A stretch of DNA of 64,000 nucleotides from Diphasiastrum complanatum (taxonomy: Eukaryota > Streptophyta > Lycopodiopsida > Lycopodiales > Lycopodiaceae), in contig CM055107.1 of the NCBI GenBank assembly GCA_029204225.1, forward strand, positions 3,292,706 to 3,356,705, written 5' to 3'. Numbering within the stretch: position 1 is the stretch's first letter; each line of letters starts with the position of its first letter. The notes under the pieces are model-generated. The model saw only the letters and a list, made by a program, of their open reading frames with translations, searched no databases and was not told where the DNA came from. Positions 1-13,100 of this stretch are shown here, in pieces. Both the position numbers and the translations under genes were made by a program.

Positions 1-1521
1 GGCTGATCTGCGATGGTGGTGTGAGGGCGCTAGCGGCACGCCTAGTCGGAAGAAGGGAATAATTAAAGACGGCTGAAGTAGTCTAATGAGAGGTATGTTG
101 ATGTCTTGGAGTGCCAAGAAATTAAATGAAATATGGAGCGGCCACTATAGAATAGCTGAGCTTCAGTTGTTATCCATGTCCGAAACAAGATTAACTAAAA
201 TGTATCATAATTAGTCCAATCTTCCCTGCTATTATCTTACCATGTCGATAATATCATCGTATCAGGGCATTCGCTATAATGATCAATTTTAGGCAAGTAT
301 TTTTATCATTACAATACAATCATCTAACAACATCCTATGAAGCATCCATAATAATTCACTAGATTGGAAAAAGGTCTAGTTTGGTCATAGAAGTTGGTAT
401 TAGGGCATATCCGTGCCAAACTGAACCAATTGGTACCAATAACGGACTTGGTAGCCAATGGACTCTGTGAAACAATGCTTGGGAAAATCCATGCCATTCA
501 AGTTTACCAAACCCAAGACTGCTTCAAACTAAACAGATGCACAATCTTGCAAACCACTACGCTTACTATAGTCCAATAACATGTCTTTTTTGTAACAAGT
601 AGGATGTGGTCGTCCTCATCAATATCAAGGTAAATCCATACCATCCTGACTTGTAAGACTATCAAGTTGTCTTGTACGAGCATGGAACAGTCTGAGCATA
701 CAGGTATATGGTTCTTTCTTAGAGGCTCACTATTATTTTTTACAATGTAGAAACCCTAATTTTTGTTATGCTAATTTGAAGATAGTTTTTTAGTATCAAG
801 TTCAAGCAAAGATTAGTATTAGATTGAAAGACCTAAATATCGCTTAAGAACAAACTAAATGTTTTCGGTTTATTCGTACCCAACCAACTTTTAGAATTGT
901 GAACATAGTAGCATATGCGTCAAGGGGTATGTGTAGCATAATACTTGAATAAGTGCTGAAGATTCTTCCTGAGCAACAATAATATGCCTTGAAAACCCTG
1001 AAATGTATATCAAAAACCACTTTTGAAGAGTATATAATCAAACTGGAGGTAGATTATTGCGGCCTTTTGCAAATGGTAGGACTGAGCTCCAAATGCCGAA
1101 TTACTTCCTTATGGACTAGCGCTCCACTGTAGGATGTGAATGAGCTTGTTTGCTCTTAGAAAATCGCATTCAGAAGAGAGAAAGAGAGGAAGAAAAAGGC
1201 GGAGTCCATCGCTGCTCCATCTCATCCTTTATAGTTTTTTCAAGCCAAAACAGGGCACTTTATGGACTATGATGCCCATCGTTGGAAGGGCAAATCCTCA
1301 TCGTCCATCACAAACTTGTAGGAAACGTTATCACATATCCAAATAACCCCCCTTAAAAAAAAAAAATCTCTTTTTAACAATATCATTGTTGATGCGGTTA
1401 TTTACATGTAACCAACAAGGTCGGTTCTCTCTCGATCGAAATTTCCAAGCAAACTTAGTAGGAGTTAATCTTTTAACCATGTTCGATGGTAGCATCGGGA
1501 GTAGCTTGATGCAATAGCATT

Positions 1522-1525
<4 letters not shown>
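1..1525. other. Unannotated DNA
   Basis: No coding region, splice-linked motif or element end is recognised. The only ORFs are short and match nothing I know. Confidence 0.5.

Positions 1526-1608
<83 letters not shown>
1526..1608. repeat. (GA)n microsatellite
   Basis: About 41 uninterrupted GA units. The overlapping Leu-Ser/Arg-Glu ORFs are artefacts of the repeat. Confidence 0.97.
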
Positions 1609-1610
<2 letters not shown>

Positions 1611-1941
1611 TCGTAGAAGGGCTCTAATGGGAAGGAAAATTACTCTTGTGGGTGGGGAAAGCACTCTCACAAAAGGGGAACTCAATGTCATAGGAGGCAG
1701 AGACAAGTACTCAACTAACCTACTAGAATGCTCTCTAAGCTCTTTGTTGAGCCCTCAGTCGATCCACCAATCTCCATGCCCATGACGTATCTCATAGAGC
1801 TAAAAGAGATGAGTTACAACTATGGTCTGATCCATGACTATGAGAAGTATCACAAGACATAATAAAGGAAAAGATAAATTGTTGCATGCAAATAAATACA
1901 ATTTTAAGATTTATTTAGGATTGTCACCTCATATTCATTCA

Positions 1942-2048
<107 letters not shown>

Positions 2049-2363
2049 TATTATAAAAAATAAATAAAAATTACATAACTTGATATTTGAGAGTACAAGG
2101 GGAGGTCTCACATATGATCAAGATAAGATATTCAAAATTGAAATGCTCATATTTTATGTTCAATATATTATAATTAGCTTTATAAAGAGATGGTACCACT
2201 ACCAACACTTTTATGTTTTCCAATAACATAGTTTCTATTTGCCAACAATTTGCAATAACAATAGTATAGACTTTTGTAACTTACAAAAATCTACACTATT
2301 ATTATTTTGAATCGTTGACAAGAGGAGGCCATGTTGCTTAAAAAAGGTAAATGTGATGACAAT

Positions 2364-2563
2364 GACACCTTCCCTTAATGAAGTTAATTGTAACATATAT
2401 CCACCCCTTACTTGCTCATAAAGGGTGGATCATATGTAAGTTTAGATTATAAGCCTCAACTTCCGAGGATTTGGACACATTCCCTTACTGAAATCAATTG
2501 TAACATATATCCACCCGTTACTTGATCTTATATGTAATTTTAGATTCTAAGTCTCAACTTCAA
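2364..2563. repeat. Direct repeat, about 110-bp unit
   Basis: Two tandem units begin at 2364 and 2474. Both carry the word attgtaacatatatccaccc and the same tail (agattntaagnctcaactt). Confidence 0.8.
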
Positions 2564-2651
2564 AGGGTTTTGGTCGTTGAGGTCGCGAGATCAAAAATAC
2601 TATTAAGAACCTTGAGTTTTTTTTTTTTGTGTGTGAAAACTTTGGTGGATT

Positions 2652-2924
2652 GTGGATCGTGGTAGTGGCACTAAATTGTCCCTACTAAGTTCTTTGAATG
2701 AAGCAATTTGCAAGGAATGCAATCAATCTCATAAATTTAATGATAAGTTTTTAAGCGATGCTTCGTCCTCATTCTTTAAAAAAGAAAATCTTTCAAAGGC
2801 TAAGATTTTTTTTCGAGAGAGTACTAAGAAGTTAGTTTTAGCACTTCAAAAAGAATTTGATTGTTTAAGCCATATACTTGGACTGTCGTACCTTACTAAT
2901 GTAGATTTGCTCAAGTTCATGTAA
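2652..2924 (+). CDS. Unrecognised 90-codon ORF
   Basis: An open frame of 90 codons, Lys/Ser/Leu rich with a CKEC pair near residue 20. I do not recognise a family. It has no visible splice context and lies in repeat-rich DNA, so it may be chance or an eroded transposon piece. Confidence 0.15.
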   Translation: MDRGSGTKLSLLSSLNEAICKECNQSHKFNDKFLSDASSSFFKKENLSKAKIFFRESTKKLVLALQKEFDCLSHILGLSYLTNVDLLKFM

Positions 2925-3242
2925 TTTATTTCCCATAACATGACTAAGATCTATTATGGTCATCTTTGTCAATACATGGTGTCACCCCTTTTTCCAATGT
3001 TGGAGGGTCTGCAGATCCCAAGGCAACCCTAACCCTAGTTAATAAGTGAGAGGGATTTGGCACCCTATGCGTGTAAGTCCAACCCGATGATCACATAGTT
3101 ATTTGATTAGTTACAAGTTAATAAAAGGACTTTAGGCCTTTTGCAGAACTTTTAATGTCGCAGGGCTTAAATGTCAAGTTAGTGAATGAAGTTGGGGTTC
3201 CCACCAAAACTGGTTTAAAATTCAAATTCAAATTGGTTCCCT

Positions 3243-4265
3243 CTAATTTTTGAACATCCACATAATAAGTTGCTGGATCGATGATATTGGGATCAAGATA
3301 GTGGACAACTTGTCGTGGAGCGGGTTGGTTAACGACAAACTATTGACGTGGTTGGTACTGATTTGGTGCAGTTGGTTGTGGTTGGTATACCCCTGGTCGT
3401 GGTATGGGCTGTTGTGGAGGGTAGGGGCAGTACGTTGGATACATGGGTCTAGGTGCTGATGGAAAATGATTTCATTGTTGAGGGCATTCATTAGCAATGT
3501 GATGTTGTGGATAGAACAGACATCAGACATTCTCTCTTGCTGGATTAGATTTTTCAAAAATATTTTTCGTGGCGGTTTGGAAATCAGCAGTGAGTTTATC
3601 CATAGGAGTTTGTTGAGCTTTCTGTCAGGTTTCCATTTGCTGTAGAAGTTTGAAAGATTGGATGATATGTTCATGCTTCGGGTGGTTAAGATGTTCAGGA
3701 TTCTTAGATTTCTTTTCACGATTATCAAAGTCGTCATCAGAAGCTTCGTCTTCTTCAAGAATAGCATCAGTCATTACGTCTTTAAGTTGATCATAAAGGT
3801 CAACTGGTTTAGTTCACGGCGGATGTCTTTAGGTAGTCCAACCTTGAACAGTTTGATGGCCATACGTTTAGTGATATTTTCGTCAACACATTCTACTTTG
3901 AGACATTTAAAATGCTCAATGTAGTTTCGAACCGACTTTTCGCGACGCATCTTGATATGGGTGATTTGGATGAATGGGCTTTGAGTCAGTTTGGATGGTT
4001 TAAAACGCTTGATGAGAGCGTCCTTGAGGGTAGTCCAGGAAGCAACTTCAAGGTTGAGATACCACTCTTTGGCTATTCCATAGAGTACCATCACGAATAG
4101 TTGGAGCTTTTTGGTTTCAGAGGTATCTCCGTAGAACATTATCAAAGTCTTGGAGAAATCTAACTGAGTCAGATTCTTCATCGTAGTTTGGTGCATGATA
4201 CGTGAAATTCCGCATTCTAGTCGTGGAGGAGCCGGATTAGAAGATTCAGCACAATCTCGAGACAT
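3243..4265 (-). pseudogene. Ty3/gypsy gag relic
   Basis: The minus strand at 4265-3774 encodes a retrotransposon gag-type helical domain: FYGDTSETKKLQLFV, GIAKEWYLNLEVASWTTLKD, KMRREKSVRNYIEHFKCL and GLPKDIRRELNQ. A second, frameshifted piece (3767-3243) continues to a degenerate zinc-knuckle-like CLFYPQHHIANECP near 3490 and a Gln/Pro/Tyr-rich stretch. Frame changes and stops make it non-functional. It lies downstream, on the same strand, of the primer site and LTR at 5129-6277 and is probably part of that element. Confidence 0.8.
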
Positions 4266-4269
4266 GATT

Positions 4270-5128
4270 CACTATGAGGAGCAGAGTAGCAGTACAGATG
4301 ATCAAGACAATATTGTACTTGCCCAAAAAGTAAAAAAGGGATAGTTTTCTTGCAGAATGGAGGATTTTGGGCAAAAACTGGACTTTTATGCAGTAATAGA
4401 ATTTGTGGTCAGTATTAGAAATTGTGGACAGTCAGATGAATCCAACTGTAGTACTCGCAAATTCTGACAGTAGGTGCTTTATGTCAAAATACTGATTTTT
4501 GATATATTTTTTTGGAAATTTTGGGGATAGAATTTGCAGAGGGTACAGAGAAATCATGCTCACAATGGGCGATTTCGTGGTATGATTGGCGATTTTTGAT
4601 ACTGAGGTTTTACTAACTGACGAGGAAAATAGTGAAAAAGGTGATTTTCTGACAGATAACAAACAAACTCTCAGAGATAGAATTCGTGAAACTGCTGGAG
4701 GACTGATCTTTGATAGATCGAGTCTCAGTGAAGCCGACGACTTCTAAGACCCATATTTGGTTGGAAAACAATGGATTTTGACAGTATATTAGGGTGTTTT
4801 CAGAAAAAATGAGCGGGGTCAGAATTCATGGAGGTGATAGAATGGAAAATCAGTGTCTGTTATGGCTACAGACAGATCGACGAATTCTGATATACCTGTT
4901 TGGTTAAAAGAAATGTCACTTGGGTCACTTCTTTCAAAGAAAATGCCCAAGTTGACACTTTTGTTGCCTCCCCCCGGCTTGATAGGTTGCTCCGCAGCTT
5001 GTTGAGGACCTGGAAAGAAGACTCGTGATGTAGTGTGAAGATAAAAATCAAGCAAGCATACACATCAACACGGAAGCGAAAAAAATGAAAGGAAAGGAAA
5101 GCTAGGTAGAAAAAATAGTAAAAAGCAA
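4270..5128 (-). other. Leader region between primer site and gag relic
   Basis: No convincing coding sequence. By position this is the 5' untranslated leader of the minus-strand gypsy element. Confidence 0.4.
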
Positions 5129-5140
5129 GAACGACGCCAA
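5129..5140 (-). promoter_or_regulatory. Probable primer-binding site (TTGGCGTCGTTC)
   Basis: Immediately follows the LTR end TTCCAACA. It resembles the TTGGCGCCGT primer site seen in many plant gypsy elements. Confidence 0.6.
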
Positions 5141-6277
5141 TGTTGGAAGTTTTTCTAGTTTACGCGATGGCTAGATCTACTTATGGATGTAGTATAGTGT
5201 TAGAGAGGATCGTCCACTTTTCAAGAATCTACCAGAAGCTTTCAAATGGAAAATAAACAACAAGAGCGGAAGCACCAAGGCTTTCCCAACTGGTGCCCGG
5301 AACGGTAAATAAAAACTAACTTGACTAAGGCTTACCCAACTAGCCAAGATTACTAAACTAGATCCTATTTTAACACCCAAAAGGGAGATAGAAAGAATAG
5401 ATTGCGGCTAACTAAGCAAATAGCAAATAAAGAACATTTTTTTTCCTTGAGATTTCTTGTGCCTTAGAAATCATTTTAAGGCACCTTCTCCTTCTTCGCC
5501 CTTTTTTTGCTCCTTAGCAAAAATTGTGATACATTGGCCAAGTGGCCAGAATGCCTTAGAAACCATTCTTAAGGCACCTTTTGCTTTTTCATCTTCTTCG
5601 TCTTTTTCCCTTCACGGAAAATGCGACACACTGGCCAAGTGGCTAGAATGCCTTAGAAATCATTTTTAAGGCACCTTCTCCTTTTTCGCCTTTTTCCCTG
5701 TCTTTAATCTAAGGCACCTTCGCCTTCTTCACTGCCTTTAGTTTAAGGCACCTTCGCTTTCTTCTCTGCCTTTAGTGTAAGGCACTTTACGGCTTTTTTC
5801 GCCTTCTTCGTTGTCTTGAATCTAAGGGCGCCTTAGGGATTTACATACCTTTAGTGTAAGGGCACCTTCAGGAGTTGCAAACCTTCAGTCTATAATTAAA
5901 ATTCTCTTTCAATCAGAGTTTTTCTGTAGCCAGCGTTATCACGCTCAGCAAGCTGAAGTTATTACTTCAAGCTATTGTACTCACTTTTGATATTAATCAG
6001 AGTGCAATTTTTGTCTCACTACTGCGTCGTTCATTTGCGCATTCTGTATGAATTTTTCTACTTGAATAATTCTGCTACTAACTGTTGCATTTCTGTTCCT
6101 ACATGCCACACTCAATCCTCGAGCTTTCACTGCCACTCATGCCCACACGCGATTTTACGACAGCACCAAAGTTGGTTACACCTGACCCTAGATCAATGAT
6201 CAATAAACGTGCAGGAAGAATCTTGAAATAGAAATAGTCATTCAACAAGGAGACAACTGTGGACTTAATTTCCAACA
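5141..6277 (-). mobile_element. LTR, about 1.14 kb, TGTTGGAA...TTCCAACA ends
   Basis: On the minus strand the segment opens with TGTTGGAA and closes with the exact inverse TTCCAACA. A polypurine tract (6278-6290, AAGGGGGAC) precedes it, behind a copia RNase H. A gypsy-like primer site and gag follow it. No second copy is in the window. It contains a minisatellite at 5455-5880. Confidence 0.7.
5455..5880. repeat. Imperfect minisatellite inside LTR
   Basis: Repeated words such as gccttagaaatcattttaaggcacc recur about every 95 bp. The second half repeats every 40-45 bp around taaggcaccttcgc. Units are degenerate. Confidence 0.75.
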
Positions 6278-6290
6278 GTCCCCCTTAAGG

Positions 6291-7080
6291 TCACAGTTGG
6301 TGCCTTGGTATCTTCGTCAGGTTCAGCATGTCGAAGAACTTCTGATGCTTGATCCTGGGAAGCGCTTTGGTGAAGATGTTTGCGACCATTTCTGTTGTGG
6401 AGCAGTATTGAATGACCACTTGCCCTGAGAACTTTATCCCGAATGAAATCATAATAGATTTCTATGTGCCTGGATTTGCCATGAAATTTGGGATTAAGTG
6501 ACAGTGAAATACAGCTCAAGTTGTCACACAGAATGATGGTAGCATTGAACTGAATGTGATGTAAGTCGTGAAGTAATAACCTAATCCATATAGCTTCTTT
6601 TGAAGCTTGACATGCTACGATGTACTCTGCCTTGGTCGAAAAAAGCGCAACTGATTTCTGCTTCCTTGAGTTCCACGAAATCGGTCCCCCTTGTCAGATA
6701 GAAACAAAACCCGAAGCTAGATTTTTTGGTAGAGACTGTTCCTCCCCAATCTGAGTCGAAGTAGCCTTGCAGGACGAGTGGGTCGATAGCATTTCCATCA
6801 TAACATAAAATGTGATCGAAACTTCCCTAAATATATCTCATCACTCTCTTTAATGCTTTCCAATGGGAGATCCTAGGATTAGATATGAATTGACTTAATG
6901 TGCTATTAGTGAATGGTAAGGGTACTTTGCTATGTCGAGTACTTCACTATCAGAATCAACACAAGTAGGTTTAGTCAATACTATACTTGGATCCATTGGA
7001 GTATCAATTGGTTTGCAATCAAACATATGAAATTTTTCTAAAATGCCTTTTAGATATGTTTGTTGGCTAAGATAGATCAT
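6291..7080 (-). pseudogene. Copia A: RT C-terminus and RNase H relic
   Basis: 6519-6265 encodes the RNase H stretch ISLSLNPKFHGKSRHIEIYYDFI. In another frame near 6390-6300 is NIFTKALPRIKHQKFF, the usual end of copia pol. 7080-6895 encodes YLKGILEKFHMFDCKPIDTP, the RT thumb. Frames are broken. The polypurine tract and LTR start directly at 6290-6277. Confidence 0.85.
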
Positions 7081-7249
7081 CTCTGAAGTCTATTTCTAGT
7101 AATGTGAATTCCTAGCAAACAATGGACAGCTCCTAAATTAGTCATGTCAAATTCCTTTGACAAATCACTCTTAGTAGTGTGCAGAAGAGAAGTGTTGTTA
7201 GACAAGATAAATACATCATCTACGTAAAGAGATATGTGAACTGAATTGG

Positions 7250-7417
7250 TGCCTATATGCTTTGAATAAACATCTCATGCCTTTTCGTCAAGGTGTTCGT
7301 GAACATTTCTACTTCGTGCCTTTTGACTTTCGCGTTCGTGAACATTTTCGTCAGGCAGAGGGCTAAAAGCTAGCAAAGATTTGGTAATAGAAACGTTTTG
7401 TTTCTTCAAATCTAACA
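7250..7417 (-). mobile_element. Copia B 3' LTR fragment
   Basis: A polypurine tract (aagggggag) at 7418-7428 is followed on the minus strand by TGTTAGATTTG, a typical LTR opening. The distal end is lost at the junction with copia A. Confidence 0.5.
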
Positions 7418-7472
7418 CTCCCCCTTCATGAGGATCTTGAAAACCGCTTTGAACTTCAGTTTTAATATATCG

Positions 7473-9736
7473 TTAAATCTGAGATGATGCTCCTTTTGAT
7501 AGAGCCAACATGCATTTTGAATCCTTCAATAAATTTAGATTGTTACTAAATAGTAACATATCATCTACGTAAAAGACGATGATTATGAAGGGATTTGATA
7601 CAGACTGGAAATAAAAATTTGAGTCTGTCGAGTTTGGAATAAAACCATTCTCGTTATAAGATGCATTGGTCTTCTCTTGATCAGCGTCAAGTGTTGACAT
7701 TGTCTCTAAAACAACGTTTGATTCCTACACAAAGTAGTAGGCCGGGTCATCCATAAATCGGGATGGAAGCTGTCTTGATCGGTTCGATCTTTTAGGTTGA
7801 AGTGCGATCTTCTAATGCGATTCGTTTTGCTAAGGGACTGCCTCGTTGTTGGAGTCAGTGTCAGTATCAGTGTCAGTCTTCTGATCAGTCCTGAGTTGTT
7901 CGTAGCTATTGGTGTTAATTCTAGGATCTAAATTCGAAGTAGCTTCCCCTTGTGGTCGATAAACTGATCTTCCGCAAAAATAACATTTCTACTCATGAAG
8001 GTCTTCTGAGAGTCCAGATTGAAGAGCTTGTATGTCTGATGGTCTGAGGAATAGCTGATGAAAATCGACCTTCTACTGGTATTGTCTAGCTTCCTACTTG
8101 GATCAGCAGGGATCTGTGAGTAGGTTATGCATCCAAACACTCGAATATTTGTGAGTGATGGCTTCGATCATGTCCACACCTCATAAGGTGTCTTGCCATT
8201 CAGGGCCTCTGAGTTGGATCAATTTTGAAGGTAGGCTGCAGTAGTAACAACTTCTGTCCATAATTTATTTGGAAGAGAGGCATGGACCAGCATGCTCTTT
8301 GCACTTGCGATGAGTGTCTGATTCTTCCTATGAGCTACACCATTGGACTGAGGTGAGTAGCTGGCTGAATGTTGTTGTAAATGTATTCGATTGGCCTTGT
8401 AGAAAGCTTTGAACTCGGTGGAGATAAATACCTGCATCGTTTCGACATTTGCTAAATACAACTGGAATTTAAATGGCCTAATCTAAACGCCAAAGCATAT
8501 CAGTTGATTCAGAAGTTGAAGTGAAAAGAGCTTGACTACTTGTAGAATAGGAGTAGTTAATTTTGTACAAATTGCACACCTTCTACTGAAAGCGATAACT
8601 TTCTGAGATTCGTCAAAAATAGTGCAGCGTTGTCTATCGAATTCGACCATCTGACCCGAATCTGTGATTCTGCTAACTGAGAGCAAGTTTTTGGTCAGAT
8701 TTGGAATGTGAAGAACATTGGACAAAAACATTACATCACCTTTCTGGAATTTGACTTTGATTGTTCCTACACCCTCGATAGTATGAGTCGAGTTGCCTCC
8801 AAGTTGCACAACTATAGGATGGGTGTATGACTTGTAGTCATGGAACCAGTGTCGATGGTGAGTCATGTGCTGTGATGCACCCGAGTCCAAATATCAGGAA
8901 TCGATATCCTGTTGTTCTTCGACTTTGGTCAAGAAGGCAGCTTCATCTTCCTCTTGTTGCTGGATCGAGTGATTGGTAGAAGTAGCATTTGCTTGTTGTT
9001 GGAACTATTGCTTCCTTTCGTTGTTGTATTGCAACGTTTTGCAATCCTTGATAAGGGGACCAGTCCTCTTACAGTACATACAGAATAGATTCTGTCTTGG
9101 CTGGAAGGATGAAGATTCTGAAGTTGATGGTGTGTTTGATATAGGTCGTTGCATGTTGCTCTTGTTGTCAGGATAGTCTGACTGTGTAGACCTCTTGGAT
9201 CTAAACTTTTGATTTTTTGAATACAGAGCTTGAGGATCTGATCTTGAGCCCGAGGAGGATGCTGATCTTCTGATCTTCTCTTGTAGGAGCAACGAAATTA
9301 CTCTTGAGAGAGTGAGGTGCTCCTGAGTAGAAATTGCCATTATCCAATTTTCGTAGGCTTCAGGTAGACTCGATAATAGAGTCAGAATCTTCTATGACTG
9401 AGCCAATTGCAGTCATCTGCTCCATAAGATTTTTGAGCGTGTTGAGGTGATTCAAAACACTATCTGCATCAGACATTCTAAGAATGAAAAATTTCTTCCT
9501 CAGATGAAGCTTGGAAGTAACGTCTCTAATGTCGTAGAGAGTTGCTATGATGTCCCATGCATCCTTAGTCGTCTAAGTAGTACGTATGTGGCTGATCTGA
9601 GTATCCTTGATGTTGAGGGTGATCATGGCAAATGCTTTGCCATCTCTCAGTCTCCACTTGGTGATGATGGCTACATCACCTTCTAGTTTGAGGTCTGTGC
9701 CATCAACGATGTCCCACAATTCTTTGGCTAGAAGTA
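7473..9736 (-). pseudogene. Copia B: gag-protease-integrase-RT relic
   Basis: Parts in minus-strand order: UBN2-type gag near 9736-9344 (LLAKELWDIVDGT, in pieces); gag zinc knuckle at 9340-9005 (FCMYCKRTGPLIKDCKTLQY, last His-Cys spacing altered); protease DSGASQHM and GAG-pre-integrase at 8890-8483 (LHIPNLTKNLLSVSRI); integrase SASYSPQSNGVAHRKNQTLI at 8461-8219; integrase C-terminal FGCITYSQIP...KLDNTSRRSIF at 8140-7928; RT FYVDDMLLFSNNL at 7700-7473. Most of the RT N-terminus and the first integrase catalytic Asp region are missing, and stops separate the pieces. It is cut at 9736 by the LTR of copia C. Confidence 0.88.
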
Positions 9737-10104
9737 TGTCGCGAACGAATTTGTTTCTTTTGGATTTTCTTATGCGGAAGCTTATAGGATCCTAGACACG
9801 CGACTACAGATCACAGAACTGAAATATTCTAGCAATCAAGACAGTGAAAAACAAGGAGATGGACAAGAGAGAGCAATTGTATTATCAGTTTTGATTTTTA
9901 GTGCGAGATGATCAGTGTCTCGCTCATTGGCGGCCTGACACTCTGCTCTTTCGTTGTGTTCTGCTCGTTGACAGACTTTCATGCATAGCTATTTCATTTC
10001 ATTTCTTTTCTTTTCTTTTTCGCGAATTGTTCGCCATTCAACCTTCGCTTCATGTCGCTTTCTTCACGTTGCGACAAAGTTGTAGGAGTTCACAATTTTT
10101 GACA
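9737..10104 (-). mobile_element. Copia C 3' LTR (368 bp)
   Basis: On the minus strand it runs TGTCAAAAATTG...GTTCGCGACA. A polypurine tract AAGAGGGAG lies at 10105-10115, just after the pol end DLLTKPLDKPLFA. Its last ~290 bp match the copia D LTR at 15370-15650 in inverted orientation. It abuts copia B gag at 9736, suggesting nested insertion. Confidence 0.85.
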
Positions 10105-10115
10105 CTCCCTCTTGA

Positions 10116-13100
10116 ACCTTGCAACTTTGCACGTTCAATCCAATTGCCTTTCTTTGCTATGCGAAGAGTGGCTTGTCGAGCGGCTTTGTGAGCAGATCTG
10201 CAATCATGTCTTCAGACTTTATGTACTGGTCCTAGAACTCTCCTTTCGAGATCAAATCTCGAATGTGATGGCACTTCAGAGGTTTGTGTTTTGTCTTTGA
10301 ATGGAAGACAAGATCCTAGGACAGATAAATGGCACTCTGAGAATCCATGATCATCATGCATGGTCCTCCTTGTGATATCCCAATTGCCTCCAGCATCATC
10401 TGCAACCAAACTACCTCGTTCATCACCTTTGAAGTTGCGATGTATTCAGCTTCGCATGAGGATTGAGCTACCAACGTTTGCTTTTTGTATCCAGCTGATT
10501 GCTGCTCTGCACACTATTGAACATCCTCCAGTTATGGACTTGCTATCATCTTTGCAGCTCACCCATCTTGCATCACTATAGTGGTGCAGCTCGAATCCTT
10601 TCCTTTCGTTGTCATCTCTACAGGTTAATCCCATATTTTGGGTACCCTTCAGATATTGTAGAATTTGTTTTGCCATTTGCCAACGTGCCATGCCTGGATT
10701 GGAAGAGAATTGGCTTAAAGCATAAACAGAGAAAGCCAGATCGAGTCTGCTACAAATTGTAAGGTACATCAGACTATCGATTAGGTTTTGATAGGGTATA
10801 CCTGCCATCTTTTGTTTTCTTCTTTTGTTTTCGAACAATCCTGCTTCGTCAGCTTGGCTCCAGCTATCATTGTGGCTTTTTCCTTGTAGTCCAGCACGTG
10901 ATACTGCTTTAGCACTGTTCAAGCATATTCAGACTGACTCAAATGCATTCCGTCTTTTATTTGATCTCTTTTGATCTCCAATACGAGGCATTTTTTTGTT
11001 TCTCCTAGATATGTGATTTCATAATTCTCAGAAATCAACATCAAGAAATTTCCTATCATAAGGGAATCATCAACCAAAATAGTCAGTATCACAAAATCTT
11101 TTCCTACTCTTTTTATGTAGACATTACAGTCTGGTTGTGTAGGATTGAAGTCTAGAGACTTCAGAAGACTGTCGAGCTTCTTGTACCAAGCTCGTGATGC
11201 CTGCTTTAGACCATAAATGCATCTCTACAACCGACAGACATATTGTCTATTGTCGGGGTATCCAATTCCTTTAGGCTGTTTCATGAAGATTTCTTCCTCT
11301 AGATCTCCGTGGAGAAAGGCTGTCTTTACATCAATCTAGTGAATTTTCAGATTGTATTGTGTAGCGTATGCAAGGAGCAGTCGTATGCTTGTCATCTTGA
11401 CCATCGACGAATATGTGTCGAAATAATCAACACTGTACCTTTGTGTGTAGTCCTTCGTGACAACCCTTGCTTTGTAATGGCCAACAGTGCCATCTGATTT
11501 CATTTTCTTTTTGTACACCCACTTGCAGTCGATGATCCTTTTGTTTTCGGGTAGTGGCTCTAGTGTCCATGTCTCGTTTCACCTCATCGACTCGATCTCC
11601 TCTAACATTGTCTACTTCCAAAATTCTCTCTCTGGACTCTAGACAACTTCTTGATATGTTGTTGGCTCTTCAGTGAAGCTGCAGTACTCGAATTGCGTGT
11701 CTTCGATCTACTGAAGATTGTCAGTGTATTGATCTGAAGGTCTTGTTTGTCTTGTTGACCTTTTGGGTTCGTTTCGTCGTTGCTCGAATGTTTCTTATTC
11801 GTGGGGTTGATCTTCTGGTCCTGCTGCTCTAGAGTCTGTGGCTCAACATTCTGACTTGACGTCTGTCCTCAATCTCCCTCTTGAATTGGCAACAGTGTGA
11901 AGATCTCATGGCCATTTTCATCTTCCAGTCCATGGAATGTGGTCTCATCAAACTTCACATCTCTACTCGAAACAACCTTCTTCGTGGTTGGATTGTAGAG
12001 TTTCTACACTTGTGATCCGTTCGAGTACCCGACCATGATTGTTTGCTCTGATTTATCATCAAGTTTGCTTCTTTTTTCTTTTGGAATGTGCTTGTATGCT
12101 GCACATCCAAACACATGTACGTATGATAGATCAGGCTTTCTACATGTCCACATCTCATATGGTGTCTTATTTTCTAACGTTGTCATTGTTGATCTGTTCT
12201 ACAGGTGTACTGCTGCAACTATTGCCTCAGTCCAAAATTGACTTGGCAATCAAGCCTGTGCCATCATGCATCTGGCTCCTTCGACTAGCGTCATGTTTCT
12301 TCTTTCTGCGACACCATTATATTCTAGTGTGTACGCAGGAGTGAACTAATGCTCTATCCTCTGTTCTTGGCAGAATTTTGAAAATTTTGTGCTCTTGTAC
12401 TCATCTCCATTGTCAGACCTGATGATCTAAATCTTCTTTGAGGTGTGTCGCTCTGCAAATGCCACGAATTTCTTGAAAGAGTCAAACACTTCAGATTTTT
12501 TCTTTAGGTAGTAGATCGTAGTCATCCGGCTGTAATCATCTATGAACGTCAGGAAATACCTCAATCCTGAGAGCAAATCCACTTTCATCAGTCCATAAAC
12601 ATCTGAGTGGACGAGCTCAAGAACTTCTTTGGCTCTTCTTCCCTCATGTGTGAATAAATTCTGATGCTATTTGCCTTTCTAACAGGCTTCGCAGAACTCA
12701 GTATCGGGTCTTGATATCTTCAGACCTATGACTATGTCTTTCTTGCACATGTCATACAGGCTCCTCATGTTCAGATGATACATTCTCCTGTGCCAGAGCT
12801 GATCTTCATTTTTTGATGCATTTAATATGCTATCAAAATTGCTGATTATCTTGGCTTGGTAGAGATTTCCTTCTCTGCATCCAACCGTCAACAATTTGTT
12901 TGTTGTTTTCTTGATCATGCGGCATGTATTGCCATAGAATAAAACTCGAATTACAAGATCTGCCATCTTGGAGACTGATAGCAGGTCTTTTCTCAATGAA
13001 GGTACGTAGAGTGCTCCTGGCAGCTCTACTTGACCTGACAGTGTTCGCAGCTGTAGAGTCCCGATGCCTTTGACATCGTGTAACCGATTACACTTCAAAC

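Noticed and set aside
1521-1706. Leu-Ser repeat ORF, and similar ones at 1834-2067, 21814-22029 and 60966-61307
   Set aside because: Translations of CT/GA tracts with no other coding signal.
5455-5880. CRISPR-like array
   Set aside because: Units are irregular, degenerate and lie inside a plant LTR; the window is eukaryotic.
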